From: Stictocephala bisonia
Lineage: Eukaryota > Arthropoda > Insecta > Hemiptera > Membracidae
Direction: 5' to 3'
NCBI GenBank assembly: GCA_035578905.1
Contig: JAQJVL010000146.1
Coordinates: 1,684,938 to 1,748,937 of the forward strand
DNA length: 64,000 nucleotides
Position numbers and translations under genes: made by a program. The notes beneath the pieces are model-generated. The model was not told the origin of the DNA, ran no database searches, and worked only from the letters and a program-made list of their open reading frames with translations. Position 1 is the first letter of the stretch. Every line of letters begins with the position of its first letter. Below are positions 47,996 to 59,640 of the stretch, one piece after another.

Positions 47996-48512
47996 ATGAT
48001 GAAAATGAAAATATATAAATAAAAGTATCAGTTAACGAAATCCAGGCTCAAACTTAGGCAGTCCACTTTAAAATCTGACTAATACTTGTCATGAGAGTAC
48101 AGATGCCCAGTCTGACTGTGCTCCCAGCTTTTACTGTACTAACTGTTCTGAACACAGTACTATTTCTTGTTTGCATCTAAAGATTTTCCCCCTATACAAT
48201 TTTGTTTATTATTTAATATTCATATATTGTGGTATGATCACTCAGCTGCTATAAAAAAATGTTTCTTATATTTTTAAAATTTCAAAGCCACGTTATTTAT
48301 GTATTTATATGTTTACCTGTGTAGGGGAAAACAGATGAAAAGTATTCATTATATTTAAAAAACTAAATAATATTTTTATCCGCATTCTTCTCTCATGAAA
48401 TTATATTCATTTGACAACATTTCTCATCTTTGACTGTTGAGTACTTTACTATATAATTTCGATTTAAATTTTTTATCACATGTTGAATCACTTTTGTAAA
48501 TAATATATAATA

Positions 48513-48960
48513 CTAGGAGACACATGCTTCGCATGCCAATGCCGACTCTCGCTGCGCTCAATAAACCTCAGCCTTTAGTAGAATATCTGTATAGCGTAAA
48601 ATCACAATATTAAATTTATTTGCAGTATTTCATTTATTTATAGTATAGGGTCTTACTTAGCCTATTGCACACGTGTTTATTTCATTTGCTTAACAGCCAA
48701 AGATTAAACTCTTAATGCATCAATAGGGTAATGTCAAATATACAAAATAAACATGTTTATTTACTTACAAAACATCTGTTATTAATTTACCAAAATAAAC
48801 CCAATGTTTTTCTAATGGAAAAACGGAAATTTTGAGGGGCTGTTTGTACCCCACAGGTATGGAATTTCAAAAAATCCTTTCTTAGTGGGTCCCTTTGATA
48901 TTCAAGGCCTAATCAATAAAAATTAGACCAAAAAGATGATTCCGTAACGTAAATTAGAAA
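48513..48960 (-). mobile_element. Helitron copy, minus strand
   Basis: The minus-strand 3' end is GGCATGCGAAGCATGTGTCT followed by CCTAG before T: hairpin GCATGCGAAGCATG then CTAG (48513-48516). The body resembles 36361-36886 in reverse (TTTCTTAGTGGGTCCCTTTG, AACATGTTTATTT). The 5' end is lost or diverged. Confidence 0.7.
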
Positions 48961-49845
48961 TGCACGGGTAACTAATATTTGTACTAGTTTCTAATCAGCT
49001 GATCAGTACGAATAAACGTTTTTAGCATCCTGCACAGTTTTTATCAACCTCCACAAGGTCACGCACATTTAGGCGGGGCCAGTGGGTCATCTTTCGTGGA
49101 GTTTGTAACAATTGTGAGGTGTTGGATCCTATTTCAATCAAGTAATATTATTCTTTATTGCTTGCCAACTATACTGTAAATATAGTTTGTTTCAAAATTC
49201 TATTTTCTGTATAAAAAGCTAAACTGGTTGAATAACAACATATCTATTACAAATTACATTATTTGGATATGCAAAAGTTGAGTCTATGTATTTCCCTGTA
49301 ATTAGTTTTATTACATCTGATTTAGTCATTGCCGCAGTGATCAATTTTCATATAACTTTGTATTTAAGCCTTGGGTTACCCAGACATTGTTTTACCTCTT
49401 CGATTGCACTTAAGAGAAATAGGCCATTATTATGTTGACACTTTCTAGTTACTAGTTATGTATGATTTTTAGGTTATTTTGTATTTTCAACAGTGATATA
49501 GATTGTATTTGTGTTTTTCAATATATATTTATTATATTTTATCTTTATAATTCATACATATACATCAACCAGTGTACCCCTGGTAGTTTACTGTTCTGGA
49601 TAAACTAATATACAAGAACAGTACAAAATAGTACATTTTTTACAATAAATAATTAATAGCATATCATAAGATCTCTTTCATTTTTTTACAGTGTTTCGTA
49701 TTAATTTTGGATAAAAAATCTTATTCTATATTTTCTTTGATAAAAAAAACCAGAAAATTTAATGGTTATATTATGAAATAAGATAAAGTTAATGTTTTAA
49801 GATAATAAATTAGTAAAATGTATAAATCTTAGTGAAATGTAAGTA
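48961..49845. other. AT-rich intergenic DNA, nothing recognised
   Basis: No ORF, exon or repeat that I can identify between the Helitron copy and the Tigger element. Confidence 0.35.
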
Positions 49846-52002
49846 CAGTAGAACCTCGATAGTTCGACACTTTGTGGACTTAAGGGGTGTCGAACTATTG
49901 AAATGTCGAACTATAGGGAGTAAATTGAGTTTAATATGAGTAGGAAAGTAAAAACACAAGTTGTATATAGAAATCACCCAAATCTATTAAATACTAAAAA
50001 GCTCAACAATTGCACGGTAATTAGTCAACTTACATCGTTCACTGGACAAAATATTTTGTAATCTTTGATTGTTTCTCACTCTGATTTCTCTGCCGCGCAG
50101 CTTCGTCACGTAGTCTTCTAAGGCAAAGAATGTCCATGGCAGATGCTCCGTGGTCCTGTAGGTACTGAAGGGCTCCCTCGATGAACTTAACACCTTCACT
50201 ATGTGTTAGTTTAGGTTGTTGGTTGTTGTCCACCTCGTCCTCCGACTCTCCATCACTCACATCCTTTTCATTGAGAGCAGCAACAATTTCTTCGTCAGAT
50301 GTAGGTCCCACTTCTTCATCTTCATTCATCCAGTCCTCAACGTCGCCGCTCAAAGCTCCTTCACAGCCTGGAATCTTCTCCATCAAAGTTACAAGGTCGT
50401 TGTCACTGGGATCTTCCTTTTTAGTGAACTCATTTCCTTCATGGTCTAAGAGTTTTCTCCAAGAACGCACTAGAGTCAAGGGATTGAGTTCTTCCCATGA
50501 CTGAGATATCCATCCGATTACATCTAACATATCAATCTGTTTTAATTTTACAAGTAAGTCGAGTCCCTCGTCTAAGCCTTGAATAAGGCATGAGAGAAGT
50601 TTCTTTCTGTACAGCTTCTTAAGAGTCACTAAAACGCCTTGGTCCATTGGTTGGCACAGAGAGGTCACGTTTGGTGGCAGAAACATCGCTTTAATTCCTT
50701 TATCCTTAATTACTTCTACACTTGGGTGGGTCGTTGCGTTGTCGAGAATTAGCACTGCCTTTCTTGGGAGATTCTTGGATTTCAAATGTTTCTCGACATC
50801 TGGCACGAATTGCTTATCGAACCATTCCTTAAAAATATGCTCAGACATCCATGCATTGGATTGATTCCTGTACCAAACAGGGAGATCAAAGCTGTCACCA
50901 TTCATTTTTACGTTTTTGAAAGCTCTAGGCTTTTTTGATTTTCCTATAAGAGCTAGCTTTAGTTTGTGGGTTCCAGTTGCGTTGCTGCATGCTAAAACGG
51001 TTACTCTTTCTTTATTTTTTTTGTAACCAGAAGCAGCTTTTTCTTTTTTGAGTGCAAGGCTTTTAGTCGGCAGCATTCGAAAATTTAATCCTGTTTCATC
51101 GCAATTATATATTTGCTCCCCACTCAGACCTTCTTCTTCAATAAAAGCTTGAAATTTAACTTTAAATTCACTTTCGCTATTTGGGTTTGCCGACAGCTTC
51201 TCTCCACAAATGCTAAGTTGTTTGACACCATACCTGTGTTTCCACCTGTCTAACCAGCCGCTGCTTGCAGTAAAATCAGGCTCTCCTTCTCCTTTAAATT
51301 CGGTGTAAAACTGCAGTGCTTTTTCCTGAAGAATTGGTCCTGTGATCGGCGTTCCTTTATCCCGTTGAATCCTAAACCACTGAAACAGCGCTTCACCGAC
51401 CTTTTCGTACTCCGAAGTTTTCATACTTTTCCTTTCCGCAATCGATTCCGTACAAAGTCTTTTCGAACACCACGACTCGATTTCAGTCCTTGTCTTTTTC
51501 CATCCAATCACCGTCGACCGACCAACATTTAATTCACTCGCTACTTTGTTCACACTTTCTCCGTTATCAATCCTTTTTAGTCTGTCTAACTTCATGTCCA
51601 TAGAAACAAAACACCTTTTCCGTTTTTTGTCCGACATCATCAAGAACACAAAAACAACACAGTAGAATGGAACTAAAAACTATGACTTTAAAACGAACTA
51701 ACTAAACAGGTTCACAAAATAATTGCGTGTCTAATCACCGGCTGCGACTCAAGCGAACTGATTGTCTACGTGACCCACTTAGCTAGAGGGTGGTGGAGGG
51801 GTTGGGGGGGGAGGTAAGGACGCGCAAAAATAGTTTGGGTATTGGGGGAGTCCCGCGTAAACAAAAGAACTGGTCCCAGTCACTGACCGGCGGACGTGTC
51901 ATAACAAATACCGATCGCTGATGTTTTGTCGGGTCGCCTCTGCCCGTGTCGAACAACACGGAGTGTCGAACTACCGAGTGTCGAATTATCGAAGGTTTAC
52001 TG
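49846..52002 (-). mobile_element. Complete Tigger/pogo transposon
   Basis: Ends CAGTAGAACCTCGATAGTTC and, inverted, CAGTAAACCTTCGATAATTC, both next to TA (49844-49845 and 52003-52004). 2157 bp with one intact transposase on the minus strand. The subterminal parts repeat GTCGAACTA units. Confidence 0.95.
50039..51649 (-). CDS. Tigger/pogo-family transposase, intact
   Basis: 536 residues, uninterrupted. N-terminal psq/CENP-B-type HTH (NKVASELNVGRSTVIGWKKT), then the CENP-B second HTH (GPILQEKALQFYTEF, FTASSGWLDRWKHRYGV). DDE_1 catalytic core: YNCDETGLNFR (first Asp), VLILDNATTHPS (second Asp), LPPNVTSLCQPMDQGVL (third acidic region). An acidic stretch follows, and the protein ends SEKQSKITKYFVQ, where QSKITKYF fits the PCNA-binding PIP box. 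The ATG at 51649 is used because the frame begins there; ATGs four and five codons on are alternatives. Full length for the family, so possibly active. Confidence 0.95.
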   Translation of the reverse strand: MFLMMSDKKRKRCFVSMDMKLDRLKRIDNGESVNKVASELNVGRSTVIGWKKTRTEIESWCSKRLCTESIAERKSMKTSEYEKVGEALFQWFRIQRDKGTPITGPILQEKALQFYTEFKGEGEPDFTASSGWLDRWKHRYGVKQLSICGEKLSANPNSESEFKVKFQAFIEEEGLSGEQIYNCDETGLNFRMLPTKSLALKKEKAASGYKKNKERVTVLACSNATGTHKLKLALIGKSKKPRAFKNVKMNGDSFDLPVWYRNQSNAWMSEHIFKEWFDKQFVPDVEKHLKSKNLPRKAVLILDNATTHPSVEVIKDKGIKAMFLPPNVTSLCQPMDQGVLVTLKKLYRKKLLSCLIQGLDEGLDLLVKLKQIDMLDVIGWISQSWEELNPLTLVRSWRKLLDHEGNEFTKKEDPSDNDLVTLMEKIPGCEGALSGDVEDWMNEDEEVGPTSDEEIVAALNEKDVSDGESEDEVDNNQQPKLTHSEGVKFIEGALQYLQDHGASAMDILCLRRLRDEAARQRNQSEKQSKITKYFVQ

Positions 52003-52004
52003 TA

Positions 52005-53415
52005 TATGTATATATTTACAAATAAAAAAATTAATATTTTTTTTAAGTAGCGTGGGATGGAAAGCCATTATAAAAAATCACATTTCAAAAATGTCCCGTG
52101 TTGACAATTTTTATTCTGTCAACTAGTCGTGTGACCTTAAAACAACTACAAACTTGTTAACCAATTAACTTGTAATTTGTTTAATCTTAGAACTTAGGCT
52201 TCTAAGATTAAAAATAATTTTAAGATTCAAAAAAAATTAATTCTAGTTGTAATTTGTTTAATTGCAGTTCTCATGAGGTATGAACTAAGTTCTAAAATCA
52301 TCAATTTTGTACAATTAAACAACTAACTTTAGATGTAAACATAATCCTAAATCATTACATTTGGCAATTCCATGATTCATTAAGATCTGTACAAATATAA
52401 AATGTAACAACCTTACCATTACACATTAACAACCATAAATTGACATTTAGAATGGAAAGTTTCTTTTATATGCTTGGATTTAGAACGTTTTGTTACCCAG
52501 AAATTATTTAGGTGTAGGATTTTTCAACTTTTAGTTTATATTAATGAAGATTATCTTTTTATTTAGACTTATAACAAATTTATTTCAATTAATTTTTATA
52601 ACAGAAATACTGCGAGTCAATGAAATATACTGCCTATACTAAATGTTAATTGGATTGAAAGGGTTTTTGTTAAATTTTCACTTTTTTATAGTTTTTTTCA
52701 GTAATTTAATTTGTTATGTGATTTATACATTATATCTTTAACATTGCATCTCTTTGATCTTCAATAAGATAGAGTATATATTTTATGTAAACTTGTATTA
52801 GATAAAAATAGACATTATGACTTATTTGAGTATATGTTTTATGTAAAATTGTATTAGATAAAAATATACATTACGACTTATTTGAATCTTAGGTCTTGGT
52901 AGATTTAGATGTAGGTAGACAGATTTTATCATTAAAAATTATTTTCATTACAATTAATTTTGTCGTGTTACCTGCCTTATGACTTTAGAGTTGTGTTATG
53001 TTAGGAAAATGATATTAATATAGTTTAACTGTTTACTGTCTTGTGAAGTTTTACAATTACAGTGTTTATTGAATGTTACAATTCACAATTAAATTATATT
53101 TTATATAAAGATATCTTCTGTTTTTATAACCTGGTTTTATATAACAGTGTAACGGCATTGACAGTTTTATTTTACTATTTTTTTTTTTTTTTTTTTTACA
53201 TAGTTAATAATATATCTTTTGCAACACAAAGATAGTTTAGAAAAATAAACATTGGGCGGATTGAATAAAAAAGTAATCAACACTAGTAAATATTTACAAA
53301 TAAAACATGTACCGTATTTTGTAATGAATATTTATTTCCAAAAAATGGATGGGAATAAAGCCTAGTGCTTATTTACAACTGTTTATTCAATTGATACAAA
53401 CAAATTAATGGCCAA
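52005..53415. repeat. AT-rich DNA with a 56-bp dimer
   Basis: Mostly featureless AT-rich sequence. 52772-52827 and 52828-52883 are two tandem copies of a 56-bp unit starting GAGTATAT and containing TTGTATTAGATAAAAATA. No gene seen. Confidence 0.6.
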
Positions 53416-53419
53416 ATTG

Positions 53420-53457
53420 TAGACCCATCCCGTGGCAAGGCACGGGTAAACAACTAG
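53420..53457 (+). mobile_element. Helitron 3' terminus
   Basis: CCGTGGCAAGGCACGG hairpin, then GTAAACAA and CTAG (53454-53457). This matches the hairpin-plus-CTAG ending of Helitrons. The base after CTAG is G, not T. I could not trace the 5' end. Confidence 0.5.
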
Positions 53458-54129
53458 GAGAGATTTACGATGCCATTTTAACGTCAAACAGTTATGTCAC
53501 TTATTACACCGTCGCCACTCGAGCCGGAATGTGATCCTCAACTATAGTGTTCCCAAGAAAAATATAATGAAAGTAGTGTAATACGGTGCACTAGGCTTAG
53601 TGGCATAAAGCATATTCTAGGCTTAGCGCATTTTGGCGGCACCAAACCTAGGCGACCATGTTGGAATGACGTCATCATTGTCATCAGAGCTGTACGAACT
53701 GTCTTCTGTCTCATTTTTACCATCAGATAATTGGTATTAAATAAAATTACCATCCTTCATTAAAAAAAAGCAAACAAAAATCCAAAATAAACCTGATGTA
53801 ACAATTAAGTTAGCTCACACAAACTAAACGTGAAAAAAAAATAGCAGGTCCAGAAAATAAAAGCACTAAGAGAAACAACATGGCTGGTACAACACCCTGA
53901 TGGCAATACAAACTTCCCTGGCAATGGCTGAGCTAAATCTGAAGCAATGTATTGGAAATGAGAGTGAGACAAATGACGCTCATCACATCACGTGTGCGTT
54001 GCTTGGGGCGATCATAGATGTCCTCACCAGTGAATATGTTAAAGAATATCTAACAATGGATGTAATAATCTTTCTTTTTTATTAGCAATACTTGGAAATG
54101 AATTCTCAAATAATTACTTAGCTGTGAAT

Positions 54130-54465
54130 TAATTTTTGATAAGGCGTCAAATCATCAATACATGTGTGGTGAATGAGTATGATTTGTGTATATGAACAAA
54201 TAATGTAGTCAGTGTTATTAAGAAATGTTGACTGATCTTATAATAGCCCAATAAAGACAGGGCAAGTAAGGGATTAATAACTTATTATGGAGTCCAAACC
54301 ACTGAGTAATGTTTCAACTGATTGACAAACTTCAGCTTTGTACTACAGATTAAGTCCACCACTCTTGTCCACTTCGATGGCAACCATTGAGCGGATGCCT
54401 TGCCTGTGTCAAAGGGTTGAGAAGAAAGCATACTGCTTACAATGTCCACAACACTGAGTCTTCAA
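54130..54465 (-). mobile_element. SINE copy 3 (diverged)
   Basis: Shares GATGGCAACCATTGAGCGGA, GTAGTCA..TTATTA and AGCCCA..GACAGGGCAA-type blocks with 47560-47995. The tRNA-like head is degraded near 54465. Confidence 0.6.
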
Positions 54466-55099
54466 GTTTTATACACATAAATATCAAATAGTTTTTTAAT
54501 TAGCATAATACGTGTTAGTACATTGTAACAATTGTTAATTGTTTCATTATAATTAAATTAGAAAATTTTATTTAGAAAATGTTAAATATTGTAAGAACTG
54601 AGAGGTTTAGGAGTTTGGTTTGTTTTCCAAAAGTTTTCGATATAAATTCTCCAATTTTTGAGAAAAATTCAGAATCTTCCCCTTTCAAATAAAAAAGTAG
54701 TTTTTTCCATATAAATTAGTTAAATAACCAGTATTTTCACGTCTGTTAATTTCCTGTCAATTTCATGCGACATGTTTTCTGAAGGCAACATGTTTGGTGA
54801 GCCTTACCTGTTCAGATGTCCTGGTTTAGAGGGTTCTAATTGGTTGATTTTGCTTCTAGAGTTAAGAGGGGGTAAGTCCGTGGGCCGAAGTTTGCGTGCG
54901 TTCGAGCAGTTTGACGATATCTTTCAGTGAGTGACCACGTTCGATCTACTCTGCGACTTAACCGATCAGTGTTACTTTACTGTCTCGGCAATTTTTTTCA
55001 TAGTTCGCGTGTGAGTGAGAGGGTGTATGCCGGTCGAGCTTTGTTGTGGTCACTGTTGGATTTAAACCTCCAGGACAGCTACATCTCCCGGAGGCCATT

Positions 55100-55260
55100 T
55101 TAAATTTTAAAGAATTTTAAAGGCAATTTGCAATTTAAAGAATTTTTCAATTTAAAGAATTTTTAATATTTAAACAATTTTGAATTTAAAGAATTTTGAA
55201 CAATTTAAAGAATTTTGAAATTTTTGATTTAATAGTTTAAAGAAATTTATTGAAAAAGTG
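55100..55260. repeat. Degenerate AATTTAAAGAATTTT tandem repeat
   Basis: About eight loose copies of an AATTTAAAGAATTTTGAA-like unit. The preceding GC-richer 54850-55090 may be part of an unidentified element, but I cannot name it. Confidence 0.6.
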
Positions 55261-55637
55261 AAATTAATAAAAAAGGTTCTGGTCTGAAGATATTTAATTT
55301 ATTATTTTGGAAGAGTTGTTTTAATTTATTTATGTTCCATTGAGTCAATAAAAGAAGAGATTTTTATTTTCGTTTTTATTATTATTTGTAGAAGAAAACC
55401 AATTTTATTTGTTGAAGTTATTTATAAGAAGATAAATAAAGAAAAATTTTTTATCATTGAAGAAGTTTTATTTTAGTCTCTCATTTAAGTTGTTCAACAT
55501 ATCAAAAATAAATAGTAGCTTTAATAAGGCTACAACATATACAGTACAAGTAAACGTCACACAACACAAATTTATTACAATATAAGCACAAAATGCACAA
55601 ATATATTACAATACAAGTACAAAATGCACAAATATTA

Positions 55638-55680
55638 TGGTGATCGATTTCGGTGAACCAAGCCCACCTTCCTCAGACCA
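55638..55680 (-). ncRNA. Hammerhead-ribozyme-like motif
   Basis: Minus strand: stem I TGGT (55680-55677) pairs with ACCA (55641-55638). The core is CTGAGGA (55676-55670). Stem II is GGTG/CACC-type. GAAA is at 55651-55648, then a TCGAT mini stem III and cleavage after C. It shares the GAAATCGAT element with the motif at 26423-26464, but no foldback arm is evident here. Confidence 0.65.
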
Positions 55681-56083
55681 GAGGGATTTACAAAAGAATA
55701 AATATCAAATAATAACACACAGTTAAAATCTGGAAGTTCAAGGCATAAGCCTAATCTGACATAGTTTATTTGAATGGTTTATGTTCAAATGTGAGGTAAT
55801 TTTATTATAATCTAGAATACTATACAGTACATTTGCTGTTAAGTATTTATTCTAATATAACTAACAAAAAATGACAACAAAATGTAACTAATAAATGGTA
55901 CCTGGGGCCTATTGCACAATAAATCTTATAATATTAGTGTTTTTTTTTACAAGTTATTGAGAAAAAAATACAAGCATGAAATTGTCTTGCACAAATAAGT
56001 TATTTGTTCCCTAATAATATTAGTAATATTACCAACAATTTTAATTATTACTAATATTATTAGTTAGTTGACTAATAATATTA

Positions 56084-57186
56084 TAGTACGGGAGCTAGCA
56101 ACGTTTGAAAAACAATAATTTTAGAACAGTTGGTTTTTTGATATACTGTCTCTCTTGCTCTTTCGATTATAGTTCGGGCTACCTGGCTGGCGGTAGTGGT
56201 TGCGTTTATTAGTGCGCATCTTACCTGCACAGGTAAAAATCCTTAACTTAAAAAGAATTTTTTAAAGTGTAATTTTTGATTTTTTGCCTTTAGGTAGATC
56301 CACCAGACATAAATTTTTTATTGCCAGGCATTTTTGTTGTTGTTAATTATGTACCATACGCAATTTTTTATTTTTTTTTAAATACAAAATTCAAAGTATT
56401 TTAGAATGTCTGTAATTTTTATATTACGTTCTTTAAACATATAATAATCTAAAATTAATTAGCCAGGTGTTAATTCGATTGTTAAGTATTAAATATAAAT
56501 AAAAAAGTAATGAAAAGTATTGCAGTATGATGCTTGTGGTTAGAGAGAGACAGTGTAAAGTGCAAGAGAGATAGAAAGCGACGGCTGCGCATCGGCAAAA
56601 TTAATAAATAAACATTACAAAATAACGTAAACACAACAAACATGTGACTTTATACTGACACCATATTGTCCATTTGCCGATGCGCTGCCGTCGCTTTCTA
56701 TCTCTCTTGCACTTTACACTGTCTCTCTCTAACCACAAGCATCATACTGCAATACTTTTCATTACTTTTTTATTTATATTTAATACTTAACAATCGAATT
56801 AACACCTGGCTAATTAATTTTAGATTATTATATGTCTAAAGAACGTAATATAAAAATTACAGACATTCTAAAATACTTTGAATTTTTTATTTAAAAAAAA
56901 TAAAAATTGCGTATGGCACATAATTAACAACAACAAAAATGCCTGGCAATAAAAAATGTATGTCTGGTGGATCTACCTAAAGGCAAAAAATAAAAAATTA
57001 CACTTTAAAAAATTCTTTTAAAGTTAAAGATTTTTACCTGTGCAGGTAAGATGCGCACTAATAAACGCAACCACTACCGCCAGCCAGGTAGCCCCGAACT
57101 ATAACCGAAAGAGCAAGAGAGACAGTATATAAAAAAACCAACTGTTCTAAAATTCTCTCACAAAAACGTTGCTAGCTCCTATACTA
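56084..57186. repeat. 516-bp inverted repeat (foldback)
   Basis: Arms 56084-56599 and 56673-57186 are near-identical inverted copies with a 73-nt loop. The arms begin TAGTA-GGAGCTAGCAACG and end at AAGCGACGGC(T)GCGCATCGGC. A microRNA-like or MITE-type hairpin of this size would give long double-stranded RNA if transcribed. Confidence 0.9.
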
Positions 57187-57334
57187 TTAGCTTTATTTCA
57201 AGTACTAATATATTTTCTTGCACAATCAAAACAAAACCACTAATAATATTAAATAATTGTTACAAGTACTAATAATTTATAATCGGCTGTTTTCAAAGTA
57301 ATAAAACAATCATATTCATTGAAACAAGTATATT

Positions 57335-57510
57335 TTGGAGGTCAGTAGAATTGTTTGTTACATTGTTCTTATTTATATTCACACAATGTCAAAAAGTGAA
57401 TTGAAGAGAAAACTTAAACTATGCCAAAGCGATTGGTGCCATCAAAGAAGACAGAGATCATACATACTTGAGGGATGTTCGGTACAACAATATAAGGAAA
57501 TGTTCATAGG
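57335..57510 (+). other. Exon-like fragment inside the 4.1-kb transposon
   Basis: Reads MSKSELKRKLKLCQSDWCHQ and RRQRSYILEGCSVQQYKEMF before a GTAAGT donor. Basic and helix-like, possibly the DNA-binding accessory protein of a Harbinger-type element. I do not recognise it firmly. Confidence 0.35.
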
Positions 57511-57616
57511 TAAGTATACATTTATTAATGTAATATAAGATTATCAAGAGTATTAATGACACAATAAAAAGTTATTTCCAAGAATTAATTAACTATAGTG
57601 TGTCCTTTCAATGCAA

Positions 57617-58480
57617 AATTGTAAGTGTGATGACGTCTCTAATTGTAAGTGTGATGACGTCTCTAATTGTAAGTGTGATGAAGTCTCTAATTGTAAGTGT
57701 GATGACGTCTCTAATTGTAAGTGTGATGACGTCTCTAATTGTAAGTGTGATGACGTCTCTAATTGTAAGTGTGATGACGTCTCTAATTGTAAGTGTGATG
57801 AAGTCTCTAATTGTAAGTGTGATGACGTCTCTAATTGTAAGTGTGATGAAGTCTCTAATTGTAAGTGTGATGACGTCTCTAATTGTAAGTGTGATGACGT
57901 CTCTAATTGTAAGTGTGATGACGTCTCTAATTGTAAGTGTGATGAAGTCTCTAATTGTAAGTGTAATGACGTCTCTAATTGTAAGTGTGATGACGTCTCT
58001 AATTGTAAGTGTGATGAAGTCTCTAATTGTAAGTGTGATGACGTCTCTAATTGTAAGTGTGATGACGTCTCTAATTGTAAGTGTGATGACGTCTCTAATT
58101 GTAAGTGTGATGACGTCTCTAATTGTAAGTGTGATGAAGTCTCTAATTGTAAGTGTGATGAAGTCTCTAATTGTAAGTGTAATGACGTCTCTAATTGTAA
58201 GTGTGATGACGTCTCTAATTGTAAGTGTGATGAAGTCTCTAATTGTAAGTGTGATGAAGTCTCTAATTGTAAGTGTGATGAAGTCTCTAATTGTAAGTGT
58301 GATGAAGTCTCTAATTGTAAGTGTGATGAAGTCTCTAATTGTAAGTGTGATGAAGTCTCTAATTGTAAGTGTGATGACGTCTCTAATTGTAAGTGTGATG
58401 AAGTCTCTAATTGTAAGTGTGATGAAGTCTCTAATTGTAAGTGTGATGAAGTCTCTAATTGTAAGTGTGATGACGTCTCT
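57617..58480 (+). repeat. 24-bp satellite, exactly 36 copies
   Basis: Unit begins AATTGTAAGTGTGATG and ends ACGTCTCT. 36 head-to-tail copies without a single length change. One position alternates C/A (GATGACGTC or GATGAAGTC), and two units (15 and 24) have AATGAC. Since 24 is divisible by three, two frames stay open for about 300 codons: one would encode NCKC-D(D/E)VS repeats, the other MTSLIVSV repeats. I regard it as a satellite, not a gene. Confidence 0.95.
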
Positions 58481-59423
58481 AATCTTGTTTATTGGTTAAA
58501 CAGATATTACTATTTTGGAACTAACTTAAAAATAAATCCTTGAACTTTGAATGCTTTTAATGTTAATGAAAAAGTTTTTACTGCTAAAGATTGTTTTTCC
58601 AGAAAGATAATGATTCCACGAGTTTACAGTAGTAATTTTGCTTAGCTATCTAATAATGCATTGAGTTTTAATTATACAAACAATCAAGATTTGCTAACAG
58701 ATGATAAAGGTAAGAGGACCAGAGGTGGTGGAGGGGGGGTAGTGCCAAATAGAGTGAAATAGATGACTGTGCGAGATATTATTGGTAAAGATAGTCCTGC
58801 AATTGAAGGTTTAAATATGAAGAGATGGTAGCAACAACTTACATGGAAAACGAAAATGATGAATTTGATCTAATAACTAAGTTGAACAGTACACTTTCTG
58901 ACCCTCTAATTGACATGACTGTAGCACCAATAAAATAAATGAATGCACACATCAAAATATTCTGGGCAAGTCATGCTACTTAATAATATTTATTACATAC
59001 CACACATTTGTACATACTGAACTATCTACGACATTAAGTGTTGTTTCTGGGTCAAGAGTAAATGCAAATGTAAATTTTTGGGCCATTTTAAAATTAATTG
59101 TTGGAAAATCACTTTATTCTCATACAGGCGCCATTTTGGTTTTTTAGTGTATTATTTTGTTATCTGTCTCTAAAAATATTAATGCTATAATCTTGAAAGA
59201 TGTTGATTGAAAATTGGTATTTTAAATTTGTTCTAAAAAGCATGTATATTTTAATTTGGGAAAATCAATAACTGATTGTATTAGGTTATGAATCGTTGGC
59301 TATACCTCATGACAAATATTTTTATTTCATTACATATCCTATTCATTTGATTTAGCCTTAAATAAATATCATATGTGTAGGATTCAGTATTACAAAATAT
59401 AATAGTTTGTCTTTTGTTTCAGG

Positions 59424-59640
59424 AAAGATAGCTCCATCCAAACCAGAAGAAGGTGAAGAAATAGAGCAACTAAAAAAAGAAAAGATATCTTTAATTATAG
59501 ACAATGTAAAAGCTGATAGCATCTAAAAGCCCTTCAAATATTAAAATTGGAAGAAGAGTTGCTCTTACCCCCTTCAGACTTTACTAGGCATTTACATAAT
59601 GACGATAATGTTGTATTTGTAGAAAATATTTTAGGTTAGT
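59424..59640 (+). pseudogene. Exon-like remnant of a transposon accessory protein
   Basis: After TTTTGTTTCAG: GKIAPSKPEEGEEIEQLKKE and KISLIIDNVKADS, then after a shift LQILKLEEELLLPPSDFTRH and NDDNVVFVENILG. The pattern KLE..L.LPPSDFT is familiar from Myb/MADF-like proteins of DNA transposons, but I cannot assign it surely. Broken by a frameshift. Confidence 0.4.

Noticed and set aside
53538..54085. Short ORFs of 60-70 codons
   Set aside because: No domain, no homology that I recognise and no codon pattern distinct from the background.
57617..58480. CRISPR-like array
   Set aside because: Direct head-to-tail repeats without unique spacers, in an animal nuclear genome.
57600..58543. Two 300-codon ORFs as real repeat-protein genes
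   Set aside because: Both arise from a 24-bp satellite with uniform units; different frames are equally open, and no promoter or exon structure supports either.
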